From NCBI GenBank assembly GCA_038146925.1, contig JAYQSP010000008.1, forward strand, positions 62,001-126,000: 64,000 nt of DNA. Reading direction: 5' to 3'. Of the stretch, positions 52,778 to 59,945 are shown in pieces. The notes under the pieces are model-generated. The model was given only the letters and a program-made list of their open reading frames with translations. It was not told the origin of the DNA and did not search any database. The DNA is from UBA830 sp038146925 (lineage in GTDB: Bacteria; Pseudomonadota; Alphaproteobacteria; MPNO01; UBA830). The stretch's first letter is position 1. Every line of letters begins with the position of its first letter. Made by a program: the position numbers and the translations under genes.

Positions 52778-52945
52778 TCTCGTGCGTTCTCCTGCGTCCT
52801 TCGTTTCGGTCTCCCGGCGGAGCTTGACCGCATTTCTTGCGGCCTTTACTGATCAAGCGATCAATAGGATGCCGCAGTTTGGAACCTCCCGGTTCTGGGC
52901 TAGAGTACCCGTCGGACAACCAATTATCGACCGGGAGGAACCAGC

Positions 52946-53911
52946 ATGGTCCACAAAAATACCGAGGGCAAACTCGATATGAATATTCTCCGCGAAACGG
53001 CGGAGAAGTGCAAAAACTGGGGGAAATGGGGTCCTGACGATGAGGCCGGTACGCTGAACTATATCGGTGCTGAAGAAATCATCGCTGCCGCCGGTCTGAT
53101 CAAGAAGGGCAAGACGTTTTCTCTGGGCCTTAATTTCGACAATCAGGGACCGCAATCCGGTCTGTGGGGCAACCGCTTCAACCCGATTCACACCATGCTT
53201 GCCACCGGCACCGACGCACTGGCCGGCAATCAGGACGAAGGCGGCATCCGCTACGCCGACGACATGGTATCCCTGCCGTTGCAGTGCGGCACCCAGTGGG
53301 ATGCGCTCGGACACATCTTCTACGACGACAAGATGTGGAACGGCTACGACTCGGCGCTGGTGGATTCCAACGGTGCGCAGAAGAACGGGATCGAAAAGGT
53401 CAAAGACCGCATGGTCGGCCGCGGGGTCCTGCTGGATATCGCCAAGCATGTCGGCGTCGAGGCGCTGGCTGAAGGCGATGCCATTTCGCGTACGGATCTG
53501 GACGCCTGCGCCGAGGCGCAGGGTGTCGAAGTCAAAAAGGGCGATTTTCTGCTGGTCCGCACCGGCATGATGGAAGAACGCCTGAAGAACGGCTGGGGCG
53601 GTTATGCCGGTGGCGATGCGCCCGGTTTGTCGTTCGATACTGCCGAATGGCTGTACGAAAAGGAAGTCGCCGCCATCTGCTGCGATACCTGGGGCTGCGA
53701 AGTGCGCCCCAACGAGACCACCGAAGCCCAGCAGCCCTGGCACTGGGTCGTGATTCCGATGATCGGCATCACGATGGGCGAGATTTTCGTCATGGGCGAA
53801 CTGTCGGACGACTGCGAAGCCGACGGCGTATGGGAATTCTTTTTCTGCGCCCCGCCGTTGCCGGTGACAGGCGGGGTCGGTTCGCCGATCAATCCGATCG
53901 CGATCAAGTAG
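52946..53911 (+). CDS. Cyclase-family (kynurenine-formamidase-like) metal-dependent hydrolase
   Basis: A 321-residue protein of the large-cyclase subgroup: WGPDDEAGTLNYIGAEEI near the start and the motif LPLQCGTQWDALGHIFYDDK. In isatin hydrolase and kynurenine formamidase this region is H-x-G-T-H-x-D-x-x-x-H; here both first histidines are replaced by Gln, leaving the Asp and the last His. The length and the E-x-W-H-W-V-V-I-P-M ending are usual for this subgroup. It would open a ring amide or lactone. A REP repeat separates it from the HpsN-like gene. Confidence 0.85.
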   Translation: MVHKNTEGKLDMNILRETAEKCKNWGKWGPDDEAGTLNYIGAEEIIAAAGLIKKGKTFSLGLNFDNQGPQSGLWGNRFNPIHTMLATGTDALAGNQDEGGIRYADDMVSLPLQCGTQWDALGHIFYDDKMWNGYDSALVDSNGAQKNGIEKVKDRMVGRGVLLDIAKHVGVEALAEGDAISRTDLDACAEAQGVEVKKGDFLLVRTGMMEERLKNGWGGYAGGDAPGLSFDTAEWLYEKEVAAICCDTWGCEVRPNETTEAQQPWHWVVIPMIGITMGEIFVMGELSDDCEADGVWEFFFCAPPLPVTGGVGSPINPIAIK

Positions 53912-53917
53912 CGTTTG

Positions 53918-53967
53918 TCCCCCTCTCCCCAACCCTCTTCCCGAGGGGGGAAGGGCAGGGAGAGGAT
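53918..53967. repeat. REP-like GC-rich repeat, copy 3 (single arm)
   Basis: CCCCCTCTCCCC, AACCCTCTTCCCGAGGGG and GGAAGGGCAGGGAGAGG form one self-pairing arm like those of the copies at 26994 and 31613. It ends 15 bases before the ATG of the HpsN-like gene, so the region with the ribosome site is part of the repeat tail. Confidence 0.65.
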
Positions 53968-53982
53968 GAGATAGGGAAGATC

Positions 53983-55290
53983 ATGGCCAGACATCTGAAA
54001 GAACGTACCGGCGAGGCGGAGACCAGGGAATACGACGCCAATGTCCGCCGCACCGTGGAAACCATACTTGAAGACATAGAGACGCGCGGCGATGCCGCGG
54101 TCCGCGAACTGTCGGAAAAGTTCGACAAGTGGTCGCCCGAGAGCTTCCGTCTGTCGAATGCGGAAATCGCCGATCTTGTCGCCGGCGTCCCGCAGGAAAC
54201 CATCGACGATATCAAATTCGCACAGGAACAGGTGCGCAATTTCGCGCAGATACAGCGCGATGCGATCAAGGATGTGGAGGTCGAAACCCTCCCCGGCGTC
54301 ACGCTCGGCCACAAGAACATTCCCGTGAATTCCGTCGGCTGCTACGTCCCCGGCGGGCGCTATCCCATGGTCGCGTCCGCGCATATGAGCGTCGTGACCG
54401 CCAAGGTCGCAGGCGTCGACCGGGTGATTGCCTGCACGCCGCCGACAGACGGCAAGCCGCATGCGGAAACCATCGCCGCCATGCATCTCGGCGGCGCGGA
54501 CGAGATTTATCTGATGGGCGGGATCCAGGCGGTTGGCGCCATGGCGATCGGCACGGAAAGCATTGATCCGGTCGACATGCTGGTGGGGCCGGGAAACGCT
54601 TTCGTCGCGGAAGCAAAACGTCAGCTTTACGGCCGTGTCGGCATCGATCTGTTCGCCGGTCCGACCGAGATTCTGGTGGTTGCCGACGAAACGTCGGATG
54701 TGGAAATCATCGCCACCGACTTGCTGGGCCAGGCCGAGCACGGCCCGACGTCGCCGGCCATCCTCATCACCACATCTCAGAAACTGGCCGACGATCTGCA
54801 GGCCGAAATCGATGTCCAGCTCGGACGCCTGCCGACCGCCGACGTCGCCGGCGATGCGTGGCGCGATTACGGCGAAATCATCCTAGTCGACAGCCTGAAA
54901 GAAGCCGTGGTCGAGGCGGATAAAATCGCCGCCGAACATGTCGAAATCCTGACCGAGAATCCGCGCTATTTCCTCGATAACATGACGAATTACGGCGCGC
55001 TGTTCCTGGGGCCGGAAACCAATGTGTCCTACGGCGACAAGGTGATCGGCACCAATCACACGCTGCCGACCAAGGGTGCGGCCCGCTATACCGGCGGGCT
55101 GTGGGTCGGAAAATTCCTCAAGACCTGCACCTATCAGGAATGCACCGAGGAGGCGAGCGTCGTGGTCGGCGATTACTGTTCGCGCTTGTGCGCGATCGAG
55201 AAATTCTGGGGACACAAGGAACAGGCCGATCTGCGGCTGCGCCGCTATGGCGGGCGCAATATCGGTCTTGGCGCGGACGCCGCCGAATAG
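53983..55290 (+). CDS. HisD-family dehydrogenase (sulfopropanediol dehydrogenase HpsN-like)
   Basis: A 435-residue zinc- and NAD-dependent alcohol-to-acid dehydrogenase of the histidinol dehydrogenase family. Conserved residues include the Gln/His pair in LLGQAEHGPTSP, Glu/His in AAEHVEIL, and a C-terminal histidine in WGHKEQADLRLRR. GTNHTLPTKGAARYTGGLWVGKFLKT departs from histidine-pathway HisD and is like HpsN, which oxidises 2,3-dihydroxypropane-1-sulfonate. No other his genes are nearby. The ATG follows the REP tail. Confidence 0.87.
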   Translation: MARHLKERTGEAETREYDANVRRTVETILEDIETRGDAAVRELSEKFDKWSPESFRLSNAEIADLVAGVPQETIDDIKFAQEQVRNFAQIQRDAIKDVEVETLPGVTLGHKNIPVNSVGCYVPGGRYPMVASAHMSVVTAKVAGVDRVIACTPPTDGKPHAETIAAMHLGGADEIYLMGGIQAVGAMAIGTESIDPVDMLVGPGNAFVAEAKRQLYGRVGIDLFAGPTEILVVADETSDVEIIATDLLGQAEHGPTSPAILITTSQKLADDLQAEIDVQLGRLPTADVAGDAWRDYGEIILVDSLKEAVVEADKIAAEHVEILTENPRYFLDNMTNYGALFLGPETNVSYGDKVIGTNHTLPTKGAARYTGGLWVGKFLKTCTYQECTEEASVVVGDYCSRLCAIEKFWGHKEQADLRLRRYGGRNIGLGADAAE

Positions 55291-55331
55291 TCCGCCTCCG
55301 CTCCCGCCGGTCGAGGTGCGGATGATTTCAC

Positions 55332-56573
55332 ATGGCGTTTAACACCGCGATGCTGGGCGGGATCGGCCGCGCGCTGGCCAGTCCGCATTACCGTCTTTAC
55401 GCCTGCGGTCATATCGCAAACGTATTCGGCTGGTGGGGCAACCGGCTGGGCATCGGCTGGCTGACCTGGGACCTGACAGAATCCGCCGGCCTGCTGGGCG
55501 TGGTGGTGTTCGCCGGCATGATCCCGGTCACACTTGTCGCCCCGTTCGCCGGCGTCCTCGCCGATCGGTACGGTCACCGTCGCATGGCGATCATCGCCGG
55601 TCTCGCCAGCGGGACCGTGACGTTGACGATGGCGCTACTGACCCTGTCGGGCGATATCACCGTGCCGCTGCTGCTATTGCTCAGCGTGTTGCAGGGCGTA
55701 GGGTTCGGGACCGAGTTTCCCGCCCGACAGGCGCTGATCCCCCAGTTGACGGATCGGGACAATCTCCCCGCCGCGCTTGCCTTCAATTCCACCACATTCC
55801 AGGTCGGCACGTTTCTGGGGCCCGTATTGGCGGGGTATCTGATCGCCGCGCACGGTACCGGTGCGTCCATCATGTTGTTCGCGGTCACGAATTACTGGAT
55901 GGCGCTGATGATCTTCCTGATCCGGTTCCGGCCTGCCCCGCGGGAGGACAAAATCCGCAACGGGTTTCTGGACGAGATCATGGAAGGCTTCCGGTATATC
56001 GCGGCGACACCGGCTCTGCGTCTGCTGTTCGCCATCAACTTTACGATGGGCATTCTGCTGCGTCCCTATACCGAACTGCTGGCGGGATTTGCCGACGACG
56101 TATACGGCGGCGGGCCGGAGGAACTGGCCGCGCTGACCGCTGCCGCCGGTTTCGGCGCGCTGGCCAGCGGTCTGTTTCTGGCGTTTCGCGGACGCACGCG
56201 GGGCTTGGCGAACATCATGCTCGCCGGCGCGGTGACGGGCTCCATCGGGTTGGCGCTGTTCGCCATGCAGACGTCGCTGATTGTCGGGCTTGTCGCCATT
56301 TGTGTTGCGTCGTTGCTGTTGCTGACCTGCCACGTCGGCGCCTACAGCCTGATCCAGAACGCGACCGATCAGGCCATGCGCGGGCGTGTGATAAGCTGCA
56401 GCGTGTCGATCACCATAGGCGGACCGGCGCTGGGGGCATTACTGATCGGGTGGCTGGCGGAATGGGTCGGGCTGCAATGGGCCGTGGGGATCAGCGCGAT
56501 CGGCGCCCTGGTCATTGTGCTGGCATTGTTGCCCGCCATCCGCCGCACCCGCGCGGAGATGGAAGCCGAATAA
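55332..56573 (+). CDS. MFS transporter (MFS_3/EntS-like)
   Basis: A 413-residue inner-membrane protein with 12 helices. The first helices have RLGIGWLTWDLTESAGLLGVV, then GVLADRYGHRRMAIIAGLA (the MFS loop 2-3 motif), EFPARQALIPQLTDRDNLPAA and a second-half SLIQNATDQAMRGRVIS. This is the pattern of EntS-type exporters with the long N-terminal GRALASPHYRLYACG lead. It lies 41 bases after the HpsN-like gene, likely in the same transcript. Substrate unknown. Confidence 0.9.
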   Translation: MAFNTAMLGGIGRALASPHYRLYACGHIANVFGWWGNRLGIGWLTWDLTESAGLLGVVVFAGMIPVTLVAPFAGVLADRYGHRRMAIIAGLASGTVTLTMALLTLSGDITVPLLLLLSVLQGVGFGTEFPARQALIPQLTDRDNLPAALAFNSTTFQVGTFLGPVLAGYLIAAHGTGASIMLFAVTNYWMALMIFLIRFRPAPREDKIRNGFLDEIMEGFRYIAATPALRLLFAINFTMGILLRPYTELLAGFADDVYGGGPEELAALTAAAGFGALASGLFLAFRGRTRGLANIMLAGAVTGSIGLALFAMQTSLIVGLVAICVASLLLLTCHVGAYSLIQNATDQAMRGRVISCSVSITIGGPALGALLIGWLAEWVGLQWAVGISAIGALVIVLALLPAIRRTRAEMEAE

Positions 56574-56652
56574 CCTGGCTCGCCGGTCACGATTGCACCG
56601 ATACTTCCATCCGATAAACTGGTTTCGGCGACATACCCGAAAGGAAGACGCG

Positions 56653-57408
56653 ATGGCGCAAACGAAAGGAATTTCGGAGCAGGCCGAAGAGCTTGAGTTC
56701 CGGCAGATGCAGGAGCTGGGCGAGCTGATGATCTATCGATCGCAGATCAACAAACTGGCCGACGGCGAATGGGAGGAGAATCCTGATTTCAGCCTGGGGC
56801 CGCTGAAACCGTCGCTGATGGGCGAGGACCCGCGCCTGCCGAAAATGCCGGAGAATCCGACGCTTATCGACTTTTTCAATCTGCGTTTCGGACCTGCCAA
56901 GCAGCATCTGTTGCAAAGCGCGGCGTTGGCCCGGAAGAACGGTCTGTCGGAGAAAATGATTCTCGCCTGCCTGTTGCACGACGTGTCGGTGATTGCGCTG
57001 TTCCGGCCCGATCACGGCTATTGGGGCGCGCAGATGCTGGAACCCTATGTCGACGAGGAAGTGACCTGGGCGGTTCGCATGCACCAGGCGTTGCGGTTTT
57101 TCCCGGACGAATCCGTCGGTTACGAATACCCGGAGGCCTATGCCAAGCGTTTTGGCGCGGACTATCAGGTCGAACCCTATATCCAGCGCGACTACGAGTA
57201 TGCGCGCAATCACAAATGGTACATGTCGGCGCGGATGATCTGTCTGAACGATCTCTACACGTTCGATCCTGACGTGGAAGTCCGGGTTGAGGATTTCGAG
57301 GACATCATCGGCCGCAATTTCAAACAACCTGCAGAAGGCCTTGGTAACGACAATTCCCCTGCCGCCCATATGTGGCGCACGATTCGCCGTCCGGCAAACG
57401 CGCTTTAA
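56653..57408 (+). CDS. HD-domain protein
   Basis: A 251-residue protein. The HD motif is in LACLLHDVSVIALF (about residues 107-120). A preceding helix has NLRFGPAKQHLLQSAALARKNG, and a later histidine is in WAVRMHQALRFFP. These match small HD hydrolases related to catabolic phosphatases or dioxygenase-like oxygenases, but the family assignment beyond HD is not clear. Start 56653 follows GGAAGA; the frame is open from 56515. Followed after 13 bases by the monooxygenase gene. Confidence 0.8.
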   Translation: MAQTKGISEQAEELEFRQMQELGELMIYRSQINKLADGEWEENPDFSLGPLKPSLMGEDPRLPKMPENPTLIDFFNLRFGPAKQHLLQSAALARKNGLSEKMILACLLHDVSVIALFRPDHGYWGAQMLEPYVDEEVTWAVRMHQALRFFPDESVGYEYPEAYAKRFGADYQVEPYIQRDYEYARNHKWYMSARMICLNDLYTFDPDVEVRVEDFEDIIGRNFKQPAEGLGNDNSPAAHMWRTIRRPANAL

Positions 57409-57421
57409 CGGTTTCAGGAAA

Positions 57422-58636
57422 TTGCCGAACAAAGACATCCTCATCGTCGGCGGCGGCATCGGCGGTCTGACGCTGGCCCTGGCGCTGCACCGGCGCGGGT
57501 TGCCGTGTCGGGTGTTCGAGGCGGCGCCGGAATTTCGTCCCCTTGGTGTCGGCATCAACATGCTGCCGCACGCAATCCGCGTTCTCACGTCGCTCGGTCT
57601 GCAGGATGATCTCAATGCCTGCGGGGTCGAAGCGAAGGAGTTCACCTATTTCAACCGTCACGGACAACTGATCTTTTCCGAGCCGTGTGGGCTGCATGCC
57701 GGATACGAGTATCCCCATTTCTCCGTCCACCGTGCCGATTTGCATCAGGTTCTATACGACGCTGTCGTCGACCGGCTCGGCGCCGACGCCGTTCGGCTGG
57801 GACACAAATGCACGGGCGTCGATCAGGATGCGGTGGGCGTGACCGTCCGGTTCGAGGGTGCGGAGGCCGTTTCGGGCGACATCGCGATCGCCTGCGACGG
57901 GTTCCATTCGGCGGTCCGGGCGCAGTTCTATCCAAACGAAGGCCCGCCGCAGTTCGGCGGCATCAACATGTGGCGCGGCGTGACCCGGCGGGAACCGTTC
58001 CTGACAGGCGCCAGCGTCAACCGCGTCGGGACGGTCCAGCGCGGCAAGATGGTGATCTACGCCATCCGGCAGTTCGACGATGGTACACAGCTGATCAACT
58101 GGAACACGGAACAGCCGCGCGACGACCACAAGCCGAACGACTGGGCGACGCCCGGCCGCATCGAGGATTTTATCGAGCCGTTCAGTGACTGGAATTTCGA
58201 TTGGCTCGACATTCCGCAGCTTATCGCCGACGCCGAATTCATTCTCGAATACCCGATGGTCGATCGCGACCCCGTCGACCGCTGGGTGTGGGACCGCATC
58301 GCGCTGATGGGCGATGCCGCACACCCCATGTATCCACGCGGAGGGAACGGTGGCGCGCAGGCGATCCTGGATGCGGAATGCCTGTCGGAGCTGTTGGCGG
58401 AGACAGAGGATCGCGCGGACGCGCTAAGGGAATACGAAGCCCGGCGTCTGGAAATCGTGAACAGAATCGTTCTGACGAACCGCAGTCAGCCTCCGGACTA
58501 CATTATCGAGACAGTGGAGAACCTGACCGGCGGCGAGCCTTTCGACCGCATCGAGGACGTGATCGATCCCGCCGAGCTGGCGGCGATCTCGGACCGGTAC
58601 AAGCAGGTGGCGAACTATCAGTTGCCGGGGCGTTAG
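57422..58636 (+). CDS. FAD-dependent aromatic-ring monooxygenase (salicylate/3HB 6-hydroxylase type)
   Basis: A 404-residue group A flavoprotein hydroxylase. FAD-binding GxGxxG in ILIVGGGIGGLTLALALHRRG, the DG motif in IAIACDGFHSAVR, and the GD motif in IALMGDAAHPMYPRGGNGGAQAIL. The start is TTG 57422, with AGGA immediately before it, because the family begins there; the open frame to 57287 overlaps the HD gene. It hydroxylates an aromatic or heterocyclic acid using NAD(P)H. Adjacent HD and MBL genes may process the product. Confidence 0.88.
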   Translation: MPNKDILIVGGGIGGLTLALALHRRGLPCRVFEAAPEFRPLGVGINMLPHAIRVLTSLGLQDDLNACGVEAKEFTYFNRHGQLIFSEPCGLHAGYEYPHFSVHRADLHQVLYDAVVDRLGADAVRLGHKCTGVDQDAVGVTVRFEGAEAVSGDIAIACDGFHSAVRAQFYPNEGPPQFGGINMWRGVTRREPFLTGASVNRVGTVQRGKMVIYAIRQFDDGTQLINWNTEQPRDDHKPNDWATPGRIEDFIEPFSDWNFDWLDIPQLIADAEFILEYPMVDRDPVDRWVWDRIALMGDAAHPMYPRGGNGGAQAILDAECLSELLAETEDRADALREYEARRLEIVNRIVLTNRSQPPDYIIETVENLTGGEPFDRIEDVIDPAELAAISDRYKQVANYQLPGR

Positions 58637-58645
58637 CCGGGTCGT

Positions 58646-59521
58646 CTAATCCGCTACGAAATCGAACCGCCAGCCGTCGCCGTCGGATTTCACGTGACCG
58701 ACCTCGGTGCCCGTGAAATGCGCCGGGCAGATCAGTGCTTCGCTGTCGGCATATTTGTTCAGGAAATCGTAGCGCGACGTACGGGACAGCTCCGCGTCCG
58801 TGCATACCATGCTGGAGAGCTGGGGTTCGCGTACCTGCAACGGGTGATGGAACAGATCGCCGATGAACAGCGCACGGTCGCCGCCGCTGTCGAGTTTCAG
58901 GGCGACATGACCGGGCGTATGACCCGGCGTCGGTTCCAGGACAATGCCGTGATCGATCTCATGATCCATGGCGACCAGATCGGCCTGGCCTGCCTCCAGG
59001 ATCGGCAGGACGCTGTCGTTGAAGACGTTGTCGCCCACTTCCGACGCGCCCAGCATGGTTTGCCAGTGGTCGACTTCGGCCTGCGCGAACACGTAGCGCG
59101 CATTCGGAAACGTGGGCACCCAGCGGCCGTCTTTCAGCTGCGTGTTCCAGCCGACATGGTCGATGTGCAGATGCGTGCACATGACGATGTCGATTTCTTC
59201 CGGCTGTACGCCGACGGCGGCAAGGTTGGCCATATACGGCCAGTTCTGGCGATGCCAGTTCGGCCGGCCGGGACGTTCCTTGTGATTGCCGACGCAGGCA
59301 TCGACCAGGATGGTCAGGCGCCCTGTCCGGATGACGAAGCTTTTGAATGAAAACAGCATCATCCGGGTTTCGGCGTCCATGTAGTGCGGCACCATCCATG
59401 GCATATGCTTTTCCACGATGTCGTCGGTGGCATCCGGGAACATGTCGGCTGGTATGCGAAATGGCATAGTCGATTCCTCGACCGAGCTGATTTCGCATTC
59501 GCCGCAGGTGGTGGTTTTCAT
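58646..59521 (-). CDS. MBL-fold metallo-hydrolase
   Basis: A 291-residue metallo-beta-lactamase-fold enzyme. Zinc motif H-x-H-x-D-H in VMCTHLHIDHVGWNT (about residues 115-129), further metal histidine in GHTPGHVALKLDS-like (PGHVAL) and C-terminal CPAHFTGTEVGHVKSD. Lactonase- or glyoxalase-like activity is possible. The start at 59521 begins MKTTTCGECEISS. It is convergent with the monooxygenase; stops are 10 bases apart. Confidence 0.9.
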   Translation of the reverse strand: MKTTTCGECEISSVEESTMPFRIPADMFPDATDDIVEKHMPWMVPHYMDAETRMMLFSFKSFVIRTGRLTILVDACVGNHKERPGRPNWHRQNWPYMANLAAVGVQPEEIDIVMCTHLHIDHVGWNTQLKDGRWVPTFPNARYVFAQAEVDHWQTMLGASEVGDNVFNDSVLPILEAGQADLVAMDHEIDHGIVLEPTPGHTPGHVALKLDSGGDRALFIGDLFHHPLQVREPQLSSMVCTDAELSRTSRYDFLNKYADSEALICPAHFTGTEVGHVKSDGDGWRFDFVAD

Positions 59522-59601
59522 ATCGCTTGGCGTCCTGTCGGTGGGAGGAAAAGTCTACCGGGTCGTCGGCCGGTTGGCGATCCCGACAAGGTGTTGCCGT
59601 A

Positions 59602-59919
59602 TCACTTCGGCAAGGGGTTGCGTGATTTCAGGCCCCACAACTGCTTGCCGTCTTCGGAAGCGCGGGCGCCGATTTCAAGCAGTAGGGATTTGGTATTTTC
59701 TTCGTCGGTGCCGATCACATGTTTCAGCGTGTCGAGATTTCGCCATTTGTGATCGGGGTGACCCAGCATTTCCCTCAAAAGCGCCCGTCGCGGTTCGTCT
59801 TTCTTCCGATCAGAGCGTTGCTTCAACCAGTGCATCAAAACGTTGCCGGCCATGGTCGCGATCGAGCCGACTACGGCACCGCCGATGCCGATAAGCGCGA
59901 TCGTGATATTCTCGGACAT
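59602..59919 (-). CDS. Small membrane-anchored hypothetical protein
   Basis: A 105-residue protein. One N-terminal hydrophobic helix with glycine pattern (ITIALIGIGGAVVGSIATMAG) is followed by a charged soluble part LREMLGHPDHKWRNLDTLKHV and ENTKSLLLEIGARAS. The helix and following region resemble phage-like or holin-adjacent anchors only weakly. GGGGAGA precedes ATG 59919. The tail ends GLKSRNPLPK. It lies between the molybdenum hydroxylase and the MBL gene; function unknown. Confidence 0.6.
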   Translation of the reverse strand: MSENITIALIGIGGAVVGSIATMAGNVLMHWLKQRSDRKKDEPRRALLREMLGHPDHKWRNLDTLKHVIGTDEENTKSLLLEIGARASEDGKQLWGLKSRNPLPK

Positions 59920-59945
59920 TATCGTCTCCCCGGATTTGACCTGAT

